A stretch of 64,000 bases of DNA from Phenylobacterium sp. (lineage in GTDB: Bacteria; Pseudomonadota; Alphaproteobacteria; Caulobacterales; Caulobacteraceae): the NCBI RefSeq assembly GCF_030681155.1, contig NZ_JAUXXE010000007.1:29756-93755 (forward strand). The letters are read 5' to 3'. This document shows positions 52,836 to 61,530 of the stretch, piece by piece (the stretch's first letter is position 1; each line of letters starts with the position of its first letter). The notes under the pieces were generated by a model. It was not told the DNA's origin. It ran no database searches and was given only the letters and a program-made list of their open reading frames with translations. A program made the translations under genes and the position numbers.

Positions 52836-54038
52836 ATGACGCTTTCCATCGACGACATCCGCGCCGCCTCCGAGCGACTGAAGGGGCACATCGAACGCAC
52901 GCCCTGCCGTCATTCGCGGACCCTGTCGGAGATTACCGGGGCCGAGGTGTGGGTGAAGTTCGAGAACCTGCAGTTCACTGCGGCCTACAAGGAGCGCGGG
53001 GCGCTCAACACCCTGCTCCAGCTGTCGGACAACGAACGCGGACGTGGGGTGATCGCCGCCTCGGCCGGCAATCACAGCCAGGGCTTGGCCTATCACGCCG
53101 CGCGACTGGGCATTCCGGTGACCATCGTGATGCCGCGCTCCACGCCGTTCGTGAAGGTGCAGCAGACCCGCGCGCACGGCGCCAATGTTGTGCTGGAGGG
53201 CGACAATTACGACGCCTCGTCCGAGGTGGCGATGAAGCTTCAGGCCGAGCGCGACCTGGCCTTCATCCACCCGTTCAACGACCTACAGGTGATGGCCGGC
53301 CAGGGCACGGTGGCGCTTGAGATGTTCGAGGACGTGCCGGACCTGGAGTCCTTGCCCATTCCGATCGGCGGCGGCGGGCTGATCGCTGGCTGCGCCACGG
53401 TGGCCAAGTCGCTGAATCCCAGGGTCGAGGTGATCGGCGTCGAGCCGGCCATGTATCCATCCTTCACCGCCAAGATGCGCGGCGTGAACGGCTCCAGCGG
53501 CGGGGCGACCATCGCCGAAGGCATCGCGGTCAAACAGGTCGGCGAGCTGTCCTACGCCATCGCCCGGCCGTTGATCGACGATGTCCTGCTGATCGAGGAA
53601 CCCCACTTCGAGCGTGCGGTGGCCCTCTATTGCAACGTCGAGAAGACTGTCGTGGAGGGCGCGGGCGCCGCGTCCCTGGCGGCCCTGCTGGCCTATCCCA
53701 ACAAGTTCAAGGGCAAGAAGGTCGGCTTGATCGTGACGGGCGGCAACATCGACACCCGCCTGCTGGCCTCGGTTCTGACCCGTGAACTGGTCCGCGACCA
53801 GCGGCTCGTTTCGCTGCGGATCATCGGCGACGACCGTCCTGGCCTGCTGGCCACCGTCTCGGCGGTGATCGGTCAGATGGGCGCCAATATCGTCGAGGTC
53901 GCCCACAACCGCCTGGCGCTGGACGTCCCGGCCAAGGGCGCGGAGTTCGATATCATGATCGAGACCCGCGACGCCCAGCACACCCAGGAAATCATGGAAG
54001 CCCTGCGCGAGTCCGGCTATCCGCCCCGCGCTGTCTAG
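52836..54038 (+). CDS. Threonine ammonia-lyase with ACT domain
   Basis: 400 residues. PLP enzyme converting threonine (or serine) to 2-oxobutanoate (or pyruvate) and ammonia, first step to isoleucine. Lysine K52 in FTAAYKERGAL binds PLP; SAGNHSQGLAYHAARLGI and the glycine-rich PIGGGGLIAGCA hold the cofactor phosphate. A single C-terminal ACT domain (about 325-400, RLVSLRIIGDDRPGLLATVSAVIGQMGANIVEV) could bind amino acid effectors; this layout is the catabolic-type TdcB/IlvA form found in many alphaproteobacteria. The 210 bases upstream hold no gene I can see. Confidence 0.93.
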   Translation: MTLSIDDIRAASERLKGHIERTPCRHSRTLSEITGAEVWVKFENLQFTAAYKERGALNTLLQLSDNERGRGVIAASAGNHSQGLAYHAARLGIPVTIVMPRSTPFVKVQQTRAHGANVVLEGDNYDASSEVAMKLQAERDLAFIHPFNDLQVMAGQGTVALEMFEDVPDLESLPIPIGGGGLIAGCATVAKSLNPRVEVIGVEPAMYPSFTAKMRGVNGSSGGATIAEGIAVKQVGELSYAIARPLIDDVLLIEEPHFERAVALYCNVEKTVVEGAGAASLAALLAYPNKFKGKKVGLIVTGGNIDTRLLASVLTRELVRDQRLVSLRIIGDDRPGLLATVSAVIGQMGANIVEVAHNRLALDVPAKGAEFDIMIETRDAQHTQEIMEALRESGYPPRAV

Positions 54039-54050
54039 GAAGGTCCCGGC

Positions 54051-54557
54051 ATGAAGCTTCTGATCCCCGTTCTCGCCGCCGTGCTGGCGCTGGCCGGCTG
54101 CAACAAGGGCGGCGCCGATCCCGCCGAGATGGCGAAATCGGCAGCCGAGGCCAAGGCCTTCATGGCGACCAACGCCAAGGCCGAAAGCGTCCAGACCCTG
54201 CCGTCTGGCGTGCAGTACAAGATCGTCAAGTCCGGCCCCACTACCGGCCTGAAGCCTGGTCCGCAGGACGAGGTGAAGGTTCACTACGAAGGCAAACTGG
54301 TCTCCGGGAAGATCTTCGACTCCTCCTATGATCGTGGCCAGCCGGCGGCCATGCCGCTGCCGGCCCTGATCCCGGCCTGGAAGGAAGCCCTGCAGCTGAT
54401 GCGTCCGGGCGATGAGTGGATCCTCTTCGTGCCGCCGGAAATGGGCTACGGCGAAGAAGGCGCGGGCGGCGGCGAAATCCCCGGCAACAGCGTGCTGATC
54501 TTCCGCATCGAACTGATCGACGTGCTGCCGGCGCCTGGCCGTATTCAGCAGGGCTAG
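54051..54557 (+). CDS. FKBP-type peptidyl-prolyl isomerase lipoprotein
   Basis: 168 residues. Lipobox LAGC with the lipid-carrying cysteine at 17, then a helical linker and an FKBP domain: VHYEGKLVSGKIFDSSYDRGQPAAMPLPALIPAWKEALQLMRPGDEWILFVPPEMGYGEEGAGGGEIPGNS. It catalyses proline isomerisation in the periplasm and helps outer-membrane protein folding. Follows threonine ammonia-lyase by 12 bases. Short for FkpA (no long dimerisation arm), similar to Mip-like minimal forms. Confidence 0.92.
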   Translation: MKLLIPVLAAVLALAGCNKGGADPAEMAKSAAEAKAFMATNAKAESVQTLPSGVQYKIVKSGPTTGLKPGPQDEVKVHYEGKLVSGKIFDSSYDRGQPAAMPLPALIPAWKEALQLMRPGDEWILFVPPEMGYGEEGAGGGEIPGNSVLIFRIELIDVLPAPGRIQQG

Positions 54558-54565
54558 GCCGGAGA

Positions 54566-54690
54566 TGCTCCCCCTCTGGGGGAGCAGTCCGCCGATGGGC
54601 TGACTGAGGGGGACTTTGGCCGTTGTCGCCAAGGGCTCTCCCCCTCCGTCTCGACGCGTCGCGTCGATCCACCTCCCCCACTGGGGGAGG
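54566..54690. repeat. CTCCCCC-type intergenic palindromic repeat
   Basis: TGCTCCCCC-TCT-GGGGGAGCA (54566-54586) opens the element and CCTCCCCCACTGGGGGAGG closes it at 54690; between lies GTCTCGACGCGTCGCGTCGATCC with inner dyads. It fills the gap between the convergent FKBP and DUF1993 genes. Confidence 0.6.
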
Positions 54691-54703
54691 ATCTAGGGTA
54701 GGC

Positions 54704-55228
54704 CTAGGCCACCTTCATGCGCAGCGGACCCATATAGTCGCGCTTGCCGACCGGCACGCCGCGCGCGCGCAGGATGTCGTAGGCGGTCGTGGCGTGGAAA
54801 TGCAGGTTCGGGGTCGAGAACGACATCAGGAAGTTTTCCGCCGTGAACGGAATCTTCCGGTCCCCGAACACGAAGGCGACGTCCTTGCCTTCGAGGGCGT
54901 TGACCTCCTCGGGGGTGAGCGCCTTGAGCCCGGCGATCGCATCATTGATGAGTTTCTGCAGGCTGGCGTAGTCGGTCACGCTTTGATCGCCACCGGGCGA
55001 GAACGCCCCGGCCTTCACGCCCTCGATCGCGCCGAGCGAATGGTGCGCCACCGAAATGATCTGGAAGCGGAAGTCGAACATGTCGGGGCACATGCGCGCC
55101 TCGACGATCTCTTGTGGGTCGATGTTGTTGTCCTGGCAGTGCGCCAAGCCCCGCTCCAGGAAGCCGGCCACGCCGTTCAGCGTCTGGAGGAATGAAGCTA
55201 CGCTGACGTCGTAGAGTGAGATCGCCAT
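54704..55228 (-). CDS. DUF1993 family protein
   Basis: 174 residues from the ATG at 55228; a longer open frame upstream to 55393 is unsupported. Fully helical, matching DUF1993: MAISLYDVSVASFLQTLNGVAGFLERG, MFDFRFQIISVAHHS, FVFGDRKIPFTAENFLMSFSTPNLHFHATTAYDILRARGVPVGKRDYMG. The DUF1993/DinB-like fold often binds metal through histidines (here HH near 71 and HFH near 146). No known reaction. Confidence 0.82.
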   Translation of the reverse strand: MAISLYDVSVASFLQTLNGVAGFLERGLAHCQDNNIDPQEIVEARMCPDMFDFRFQIISVAHHSLGAIEGVKAGAFSPGGDQSVTDYASLQKLINDAIAGLKALTPEEVNALEGKDVAFVFGDRKIPFTAENFLMSFSTPNLHFHATTAYDILRARGVPVGKRDYMGPLRMKVA

Positions 55229-55407
55229 TTTCCTGGTCCCCAATGTGATTTGTGGCGGCAGTGTCGGCTCCCCGACCGCCGGAGGCCAGGCATTTTCAGC
55301 ATTCCGTTGCGGCATGGGCGGCCTCCATACCGGGCGCTTGAAGGCTTGCGCCCGGCGCTGCGCCCCTGTTTGGTGTCGGCCAAACCAGACCAAGGGGAAA
55401 CCAGCAG

Positions 55408-55971
55408 ATGCGTCTCACCAGCCCGCGGATCGCGCCGCTTCAGAACGCCGAAATGGACGCCGAGCAGCAGGAGATCGTCGCCCCGATGGGTGAGCGGGTG
55501 ATCAACATCTTCCGCACTATGATCCAGGCCCCGAAGGCCGCGAAGGGCTTTCTGGCCTGGGGCAACTATGTGCTGTCGAAGAAGAACGACCTGCCGGCCC
55601 GCGAGCGCGAGATCGTCATCCTGCGTATCGGCTTCCTCTGCAAGTCGGGCTACGAATGGACCCAGCACGTGCCGATCGGCGTCCGCGCCGGTCTGACCGA
55701 GGACGAAGTCGCGCGGATCAAGGGCGGCGCGGATGCGCCTGGCTGGAGCCCTTCCGATCAGGCCCTGCTGCGGGCGTCTGACGAGCTGCACCACGACCAG
55801 TTCATCACCGACGCCACCTGGGCCGCCCTGAAGGCGCACTTCAGCGACAAGCAGTGCATGGACGTGGTGTTCACCGCCGGCCAGTACACTCAGGTCTCGA
55901 TGATCCTGAATTCGTTCGGCGTGCAGCTCGACGCCGGGCAGACCCTCGATCCCGACCTGAAGGGATTCTGA
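55408..55971 (+). CDS. Carboxymuconolactone decarboxylase family protein
   Basis: 187 residues. All-helical AhpD-like fold, with REREIVILRIGFLCKSGYEWTQHVPIGVRAGLTEDEVARIKGG (about 65-107) carrying the family's E-W-x-x-H motif. The CxxC pair of peroxidase AhpD is absent, so a hydrolase, decarboxylase or protonation role is more likely. Two bases separate its stop from the following SDR gene, implying one transcript and related substrates (inference). Its DNA start is preceded by AGGGGAAACCAGCAG. Confidence 0.86.
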   Translation: MRLTSPRIAPLQNAEMDAEQQEIVAPMGERVINIFRTMIQAPKAAKGFLAWGNYVLSKKNDLPAREREIVILRIGFLCKSGYEWTQHVPIGVRAGLTEDEVARIKGGADAPGWSPSDQALLRASDELHHDQFITDATWAALKAHFSDKQCMDVVFTAGQYTQVSMILNSFGVQLDAGQTLDPDLKGF

Positions 55972-55973
55972 AC

Positions 55974-56771
55974 ATGCGGCTCGCGGGCAAGACCGCCATC
56001 GTCGTCGGCGCAGGCCAGACGCCGGGTGAGACCATCGGCAACGGCCGCGCCATGGCCATGCTGTTCGCGCGTGAGGGGGCCGAGGTTCTCTGCGTCGACC
56101 GGCTCGCCGAGCGCGCCGAGGAGACCGCCTCGATGATTGTCGCCGAGGGCGGCAAGGCCGCCGCCTTCGCGGCCAACATCACCAAGGCTGACGAGTGCGT
56201 CGCCATGATCGAGGCCGCCAAGGCGCGCTGGCCGCGCATCGACATCGTGGTCAACAATGTAGGCGTCGGCGGAGGCGGGGATGGTCCGGCCCACAAGCTG
56301 ACCGAGGACGCCTTCGACCGCATACTGGCGGTCAATCTGAAGGGCGCCTGGCAGGTCTCGAAGGCGGTGTTGCCGACCCTGCGCGAGCAGGGGGCCGGCT
56401 CGATCGTCAACATCTCGTCCCTGGCCTCGATCGCTGGCGGCGCCCAGGTGGCATACGAGGTCTCCAAGGCGGCGCTCAACCGGCTGACCACCAGCATCGC
56501 CCAGGCCAACGCCGGCAAGGGCGTGCGCTGCAACGCCATCGCCATGGGCCTGCTCGACACGCCGATGGCGGTGGCGGGCATCGCCTCGGCCAGCGGTCAG
56601 GAGCAGCAGGCGGTGCGCGACGCGCGCAACGCACGGGTGCCGCTGAGCGGCCAGATGGGCACGGCCTGGGACACCGCCTATGCGGCGCTGTTCCTGGCGT
56701 CCGACGAAGCGCGCTTCATCACCGGTACGGTGCTGTTCGTCGACGGCGGCATGTCGAGCCGGATCGGCTAG
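55974..56771 (+). CDS. Short-chain dehydrogenase/reductase
   Basis: 265 residues from the ATG at 55974. Classical SDR: cofactor motif VVGAGQTPGETIGNG (about 11-25, a variant TGxxxGxG), DIVVNNVGVGGG, catalytic serine in NISSLASIAGG and Y-x3-K in VAYEVSKAAL, with the C-terminal FITGTVLFVDGGMSSRIG. The acidic D in VLCVDRL after strand 2 suggests NAD(H) preference. The substrate is unknown; co-operonic with the CMD protein. Confidence 0.92.
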   Translation: MRLAGKTAIVVGAGQTPGETIGNGRAMAMLFAREGAEVLCVDRLAERAEETASMIVAEGGKAAAFAANITKADECVAMIEAAKARWPRIDIVVNNVGVGGGGDGPAHKLTEDAFDRILAVNLKGAWQVSKAVLPTLREQGAGSIVNISSLASIAGGAQVAYEVSKAALNRLTTSIAQANAGKGVRCNAIAMGLLDTPMAVAGIASASGQEQQAVRDARNARVPLSGQMGTAWDTAYAALFLASDEARFITGTVLFVDGGMSSRIG

Positions 56772-56779
56772 CGCAACTC

Positions 56780-56895
56780 CTCGTCATCCTCCGGTCAGCC
56801 GAAGGCTGATCCGGGGGACCCAAGCTGATTTGCAGAATATGGCTGAGCCCGCTTGGGTCCCCGGATCTCGCTTCGCGAGCCCGGAGGATGACGAG
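56780..56895. repeat. Long inverted REP-like repeat (TCATCCTCCGG type)
   Basis: Left arm 56780-56825 (CTCGTCATCCTCCGG...GGGGACCCAAGC) pairs with right arm 56851-56895 (GCTTGGGTCCCCGG...CCGGAGGATGACGAG). Each arm itself carries a small hairpin (TCAGCCGAAGGCTGA; CTCGCTTCGCGAG). It lies between the convergent SDR and DUF2214 genes and may act as a terminator. Confidence 0.65.
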
Positions 56896-56906
56896 GGTGG
56901 GCGCCC

Positions 56907-57356
56907 CTACGCCGCATACCCCCGCGCCATCGCTGCGGCGAAGACCGGGATCAGGGCGAACACCGCGACCTCGGCGATCATGAACCGCCGCACCCCGGCG
57001 ACGTCGGCGGGGGAGAGCGCGAAGTCCGGCTCTGCCTTGGCGCGCCTGCGCCATTGCAGGATGCGCACGGTCGGCGGCGCCGACAGCACCCCGACCACCA
57101 GGAACGCGGCGATCTTCGCCCAGAAGGCATGGTTGCCGAGGTAAAACTCAGGACCCTTGATCCCGTAGAACACGCGGGCGAAGCCGACCGCCAAGATCAA
57201 CCCGGCGATCAGGCCGTAGTGCAGGTCGATGATCCCTAGGCGCTTGAGCCCAGCGCCCGCTAGGCCCGGCCGGATCATCGCCAACTCGGCCGCGAGTATG
57301 CCCGCCAGGCTGAAGATCAACAGGTGATGGGCGATGGCCAGGATGAGGTCGGTCAA
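56907..57356 (-). CDS. DUF2214 family membrane protein
   Basis: 149 residues with four transmembrane segments (about 5-25, 45-65, 78-98 and 125-145). Conserved DUF2214 sequence: AIAHHLLIFSLAGILAAELAMIRPGLAGAGLKRLGIIDLHYGLIAGLILAVGFARVFYGIKGPEFYLGNHAFWAKIAAF. Histidines in helices 1 and 2 could ligate heme, as the family distantly resembles CopD-like proteins. Function unknown. Confidence 0.85.
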   Translation of the reverse strand: MTDLILAIAHHLLIFSLAGILAAELAMIRPGLAGAGLKRLGIIDLHYGLIAGLILAVGFARVFYGIKGPEFYLGNHAFWAKIAAFLVVGVLSAPPTVRILQWRRRAKAEPDFALSPADVAGVRRFMIAEVAVFALIPVFAAAMARGYAA

Positions 57357-57397
57357 GGTCGCGCTCCGCGTCTCGTCTGAAGCAGGATGACGGCACT

Positions 57398-57433
57398 ATT
57401 ATACGATGTAAATATTTGTTGTGATCCGATCAC
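57398..57433 (-). promoter_or_regulatory. Promoter with overlapping palindrome, DUF2214 gene
   Basis: On the minus strand a perfect -10 TATAAT (57403-57398) sits in an AT-rich tract. About 17 bases upstream, where the -35 would be, is the palindrome GTGATC-C-GATCAC (57421-57433), overlapping the EamA stop codon. A repressor bound there would block the polymerase. Confidence 0.4.
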
Positions 57434-58263
57434 GCCAACCGCAGGACGATGGCCCCCACGGCGATGAGGCCGGCCGCCGCGATCCTGGCGGGGCTCAGTC
57501 TTTCCTTCAGGACCACCACGGCGATGACCGTGGCGAACAGGATCGAGGTTTCACGCAGGGCGGCGATCACCGCCACGGGGGCGTGGGTCATGGCCCAGAG
57601 CGCCAGTCCGTAGGAGGTCAGGGTGCCCGCGCCGCCGATTATCCCCAGGCCAAGGTGCGCGCGGGCATAGGGCAGGAAGGTCCGCCAGCGTGCGGCCAGT
57701 ACCCAGACCAGCAGCGGGACGCCGCTTAGCAGGTTGAGCCACAGTGTATAGGCGACTGGCTCGCCCGAGGCGCGCACTCCGGCCCCATCGACCAGAGTAT
57801 AGCTGGCGATGACCACGGCGTTGAGCAGGGCCGCGCGGACGCCCTGGACATTGGCTCCGCGTCCGGCCAACGCCAGGCTCAGCACGCCGCTGCAAATCAA
57901 GGCGACGCCCGCCCAGGCGGCCGGGCTGAGATGCTCGCCCAGCCAGAACCGGCTGACCAGAGCGACCAGCAGCGGCGCGGTCCCGCGCATCAGCGGATAG
58001 GCTTGGCTCATGTCCGCGCCGCGATAGGCGCGGGCGACCAGCAGATAATATCCGACCTGCAGCACCGCCGACGCCGCGAGAAACGGCCAGCTCTCGCGGG
58101 CCGGCTGGGCCAGGAACGGCAGGGCGAGGGCCGAGATCGCCGCCGCCGAGGCCGCGACCAGTATGGTGGTCAGCAGCTTGTCCGGCGCGCCCTTGACGAT
58201 GGCGTTCCAGCTCGCGTGCAACAGGGCCGCGAAGAGGACGATGCCGAAGACGCTCAGGGGCAT
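57430..58263 (-). CDS. EamA/DMT superfamily transporter
   Basis: 277 residues with about ten membrane segments in two EamA halves: LFAALLHASWNAIVKG, YYLLVARAYRGADMSQAYPLMRGTAPLLVALVSRFWLGEHLSPAAWAGVALICSGV, and in the second half AHLGLGIIGGAGTLTSYGLALWAMTHAPVAVIAALRETSILFATVIAVVVLKERLSPARIAAAGLIAVG. Exporters of this type move amino acids or metabolites; the substrate is unknown. Gene is alone, its stop overlapping the DUF2214 promoter palindrome. Confidence 0.9.
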   Translation of the reverse strand: MPLSVFGIVLFAALLHASWNAIVKGAPDKLLTTILVAASAAAISALALPFLAQPARESWPFLAASAVLQVGYYLLVARAYRGADMSQAYPLMRGTAPLLVALVSRFWLGEHLSPAAWAGVALICSGVLSLALAGRGANVQGVRAALLNAVVIASYTLVDGAGVRASGEPVAYTLWLNLLSGVPLLVWVLAARWRTFLPYARAHLGLGIIGGAGTLTSYGLALWAMTHAPVAVIAALRETSILFATVIAVVVLKERLSPARIAAAGLIAVGAIVLRLA

Positions 58264-58277
58264 GGTGGGAGACTTCT

Positions 58278-58375
58278 CCTCTCCCCGTTGGGGAGAGGCC
58301 GGGTGAGGGGCGGGCGGTCGCGCAGGCCGAAGAGCGGCTGCGCGGCCCCCTCACCTAACCTCTCCCGAGGGAGAG
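58278..58375. repeat. CTCTCCCC-type intergenic palindromic repeat
   Basis: CCTCTCCCC-GTT-GGGGAGAGG (58278-58298) and CCTCTCCCGAGGGAGAG (58359-58375) flank GTGAGGGGC/GCCCCCTCAC arms. It lies in the 119-base gap between EamA and purU and resembles the element at 54566-54690. Confidence 0.55.
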
Positions 58376-58382
58376 ACACAGG

Positions 58383-59225
58383 CTAGTCCGTGAACACCAC
58401 GGTCTTGGCGCCGTTCAGCAGCACTCGGTCTTCCAGCCGCCAGCGAACGGCGCGGGCCAGGACGCGGCGCTCGATGTCGCGGCCCTTGCGGATCAGGGCG
58501 GCAGGGGTGTCGCGGTGACTGATGCGCTCGACGTCCTGCTCGATGATCGGGCCCTCGTCGAGATCGGCGGTGACGTAGTGGGCGGTGGCCCCGATCACCT
58601 TTACGCCGCGCTCGTGGGCCTGGTGATAGGGCCGTGCGCCCTTGAAGCCTGGCAGGAACGAGTGGTGGATGTTGATGCAGCGCTCTTCGAGCTTGGCGCT
58701 GAGATCATTGGACAGCACCTGCATATAGCGGGCTAGGACCACCAGCTCGGTCTCGGTCTCCTGGATCAGCCGCCAGATCGCCGCTTCCTGCTCTACCTTG
58801 GTCTCGCGCGTCACCGGCAGGTGGTGGAAGGGCACGTCGGAGATGTCGAGATTGGCGTAGGTCTCCTTGGGGTGGTTCGACACCACCGCCGAGATCTCCA
58901 TCGGCAGTTCGCCGCGCCGCCAGCGATAAAGCAGGTCGGCCAGGCAGTGATCCTGCTGGCTGGCCAGGATCATCACCTTCCGTTTCACCTTCGGATCACG
59001 CAGGCTCCAGCGCATCGAAAAGCCCTGAGCCAGGGTCTCGAATTCGGTCCGTAGCAGTTCGATGTCTGCGTCCAAGGCGTCGAACACGACGCGCATGAAG
59101 AACCGGCCGGTCTCCTGGTCGTCATATTGCTGGGCGTCGAGGATGTTGGCCCCGCGCTCAAACAGGAAGGCGGAGACGCGGGCGACAATGCCGCGTTGGT
59201 CGGGGCAGGAGAGGGTCAGGATCAT
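58383..59225 (-). CDS. purU: Formyltetrahydrofolate deformylase
   Basis: 280 residues. Hydrolyses 10-formyl-THF to formate and THF, balancing one-carbon pools. An N-terminal ACT domain ([35 protein letters not shown]) binds glycine or methionine effectors in known homologues. The C-terminal formyl-transferase fold has [67 protein letters not shown], containing the catalytic N-x-H...D set. Stands alone. Confidence 0.94.
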   Translation of the reverse strand: MILTLSCPDQRGIVARVSAFLFERGANILDAQQYDDQETGRFFMRVVFDALDADIELLRTEFETLAQGFSMRWSLRDPKVKRKVMILASQQDHCLADLLYRWRRGELPMEISAVVSNHPKETYANLDISDVPFHHLPVTRETKVEQEAAIWRLIQETETELVVLARYMQVLSNDLSAKLEERCINIHHSFLPGFKGARPYHQAHERGVKVIGATAHYVTADLDEGPIIEQDVERISHRDTPAALIRKGRDIERRVLARAVRWRLEDRVLLNGAKTVVFTD

Positions 59226-59317
59226 GGCGCCCGTCTAGGGCGCGTTCCTGACTAATCCGTCAAGCTTTCAGCCTTCCTGACTTGGAGACAGGCGAGGGCG
59301 AGGTCTAGGGTCAGGTC

Positions 59318-60499
59318 ATGCCGACTTCAGAAGCCCTCACGCCTCGCGCGCTCGACATCCTTGAGACCTTGGTGGCGTTCGACACCACCTCGCGGCTCTC
59401 CAACCTGGCCCTCATCGAGTGGGTGGAAGCCTATCTCGACCGCCACGGCGTCGCCCATCGGCGGGTGCCGAACCATGACGGGACGAAGTCGAACCTGCTG
59501 GCGACTATCGGCCCGAACGTCGAGGGGGGCGTGGTGCTGTCGGGCCATACCGACGTGGTGCCGGTCGATGGTCAGGCCTGGACCACCGACCCCTTCAAGC
59601 TGACCGCGAAGGATGATGGCCGCATCTATGGTCGCGGGACCTGCGACATGAAGGGGTTCCTGGCCCTGTCGCTGGCCGCCGTGCCGGGGCTGGTGGCGTC
59701 AGACCCGAAGAAGCCGGTCCACCTGGCCTTTTCCTATGACGAGGAAATCGGCTGCCTGGGCGCGCCGGACATGATTGCAGTGATCGGCGCCGAGCTGCCG
59801 CGCCCGGCCCTGGTGGTGGTGGGCGAGCCGACCGACATGGTGGCGGTCTCCGGCCATAAAGGCATCTCTACCTTCAAGGTGACGGTCAACGGTAAGGAAG
59901 CCCATTCCAGCCAGACCCATCTGGGCGTCTCGGCGATCATGGAGGCGGTGAAGCTGATGGCTTCGCTGTCGGACCTGGCCGAGCGGCTGGAGCGGGAAGC
60001 CGATCCGGCCTCGCCCTTCCTGCCCAAGCATACCACCCTGACCATCGGCGTGGTCCATGGCGGCACGGCCGGCAATATCCTCGCCCGCGAGTGCGCCTTC
60101 CAGTTCGACCTGCGCAGCGCGCCTGGCCAGGCTCCGATGCAGATCCTGGCTCCGTTCGTCGCCGAGGTCGAAGCGCTGGACGCCAGGCTGAAGGCGCTGT
60201 TCCCGGTGGCGGGGGCCAAGATCGAGCGCCGGTCGGGCACGCCGGGCCTGTCGCCCGAGAAGGACGGCGCGGCCGAGGCCTTCGCTCGCCGTCTGGCCGG
60301 CGACAACGGTCCGCCGCGTGTCGTGCCCTACGCGGCCGAGGCCGGGCAGTTCCAGGAGGCGGGCTTCTCGACCGTCATCTGCGGACCTGGCTCAATCGAC
60401 CAGGCGCACCAGCCCGACGAATATGTTGAGCGGACTCAAATGGAGCGTGGCGGGGCCTTCATGGCGCGGTTGATCGACTGGGCCGCAAAGGGCGAATGA
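59318..60499 (+). CDS. argE: Acetylornithine deacetylase
   Basis: 393 residues. M20 metallopeptidase family enzyme of arginine synthesis, removing acetyl from N-acetylornithine. Metal ligand segment VVLSGHTDVVPVDGQAW (first histidine), GRGTCDMKGFLALSLAAVP (bridging aspartate), FSYDEEIGCLGAPDMI (catalytic glutamate, DEE), VVGEPTDM and, in the C-terminal domain, CGPGSIDQAHQPDEYV (last histidine). The lid domain has KGISTFKVTVNGKEAHSSQTHLGVSAI. The 3' end overlaps the convergent glycosyltransferase gene by 41 bases. Confidence 0.93.
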   Translation: MPTSEALTPRALDILETLVAFDTTSRLSNLALIEWVEAYLDRHGVAHRRVPNHDGTKSNLLATIGPNVEGGVVLSGHTDVVPVDGQAWTTDPFKLTAKDDGRIYGRGTCDMKGFLALSLAAVPGLVASDPKKPVHLAFSYDEEIGCLGAPDMIAVIGAELPRPALVVVGEPTDMVAVSGHKGISTFKVTVNGKEAHSSQTHLGVSAIMEAVKLMASLSDLAERLEREADPASPFLPKHTTLTIGVVHGGTAGNILARECAFQFDLRSAPGQAPMQILAPFVAEVEALDARLKALFPVAGAKIERRSGTPGLSPEKDGAAEAFARRLAGDNGPPRVVPYAAEAGQFQEAGFSTVICGPGSIDQAHQPDEYVERTQMERGGAFMARLIDWAAKGE

Positions 60500-61499
60500 C
60501 CGGCCGACGGCCGGTCAGGTCGCGTGGGTTCCAGGTCATCGCCTTGGCGATCTCCCAGGCGCTGGCGCGGCGGGCTCGCTGCACGGCGCGGCGGCTTTTC
60601 AGGATGGTCGGCAGGCCCTTCAGCGACTCCTTGAACGCGCGCCAGACGATATGGGCGTGCGGCCAGTTCTCTCGGCGGCTGGAGATATAGACCACGCCCA
60701 TCAGGTGCAGCGGCACGACGACCGGCAGCAGGATCGCAGGCGTGTCCTTGTAGACGACATAGAAGCGGTTACGGGTCCCGTGGAACACCGCGAACTCCGA
60801 CTTTCGCCCTCCGGTCGAGGCCGAACCGACGTGGCGGATCACCGCGCTCGGGACCAACAGCGTCGGCTCCCCGGAGAGTTGCAGCCGGTAGCCGAGATCG
60901 ACGTCCTCCGAATAGCAGAAGAAGAATTCGTCGAACCCGCCGAGCTTCAGGAATAGCGCCCGGTCGATCATCATCGCGGCGCCGCAGGGGGAAAATACCT
61001 CGCCCTCCGGCGTGTCGCCCGGATCGCGCGACAGATAGCCGCCCCGATAGGGGATGCCATAGCCGGACATCACGTCGCCCAGCCCGTCGAGCAGGCCAGG
61101 ATCCTCGTCCATCAACTGGCGCGAGGTGAAGGAGAGCAGATTGGGATAGCGCTCGGCCGCGCCGGCCAGCTCCTCCAGCCAGTTCGGCTGAGCAAAGGCG
61201 TCGGGATTGAGCAGCACGTACCAACGGCCCCGCGCAAGCCTTGCGCCCTGGTTCCCGGCGCCTGCGAAGCCCAGGTTTTCGCTGTTCTCGATCAATTGAA
61301 CGAAGGGAAATTCGCGCGCGATCGCGGCGTCACCGGGGTCTGGCGAGGCGTTGTCGATCACCAGGGTTTCGAAGTCCTGGAATGTCTGGCCCGCCAGCCG
61401 CTCCAGGCATGTCCGCAGGGTCGGACCGGAGTTGTAGGCGATGATGCAGACGGTGATCGTGGGCGCTTGCGCCTTGTCTTCCTGCGCGCGCTCGTCCAT
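60459..61499 (-). CDS. Family 2 glycosyltransferase (rhamnosyl-type)
   Basis: 346 residues. GT-A fold: ITVCIIAYNSGPTLRTCLERLAGQTFQDFETLVIDNASPD, LNPDAFAQPNWLEEL and GGFDEFFFCYSEDVDLGYRLQLSGEP carrying the ED(V)DL motif with the catalytic base, in the style of WbbL-like rhamnosyltransferases. A C-terminal hydrophobic segment (AILLPVVVPLHLMGVVYIS) may attach it to the membrane. It is divergent from rfbC, only 31 bases apart, consistent with a shared dTDP-rhamnose/surface-glycan function. Confidence 0.87.
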   Translation of the reverse strand: MDERAQEDKAQAPTITVCIIAYNSGPTLRTCLERLAGQTFQDFETLVIDNASPDPGDAAIAREFPFVQLIENSENLGFAGAGNQGARLARGRWYVLLNPDAFAQPNWLEELAGAAERYPNLLSFTSRQLMDEDPGLLDGLGDVMSGYGIPYRGGYLSRDPGDTPEGEVFSPCGAAMMIDRALFLKLGGFDEFFFCYSEDVDLGYRLQLSGEPTLLVPSAVIRHVGSASTGGRKSEFAVFHGTRNRFYVVYKDTPAILLPVVVPLHLMGVVYISSRRENWPHAHIVWRAFKESLKGLPTILKSRRAVQRARRASAWEIAKAMTWNPRDLTGRRPVIRPLRPSRSTAP

Positions 61500-61530
61500 G
61501 CGGTGGCGGTTTCCAACTTACCGGGCAGCC

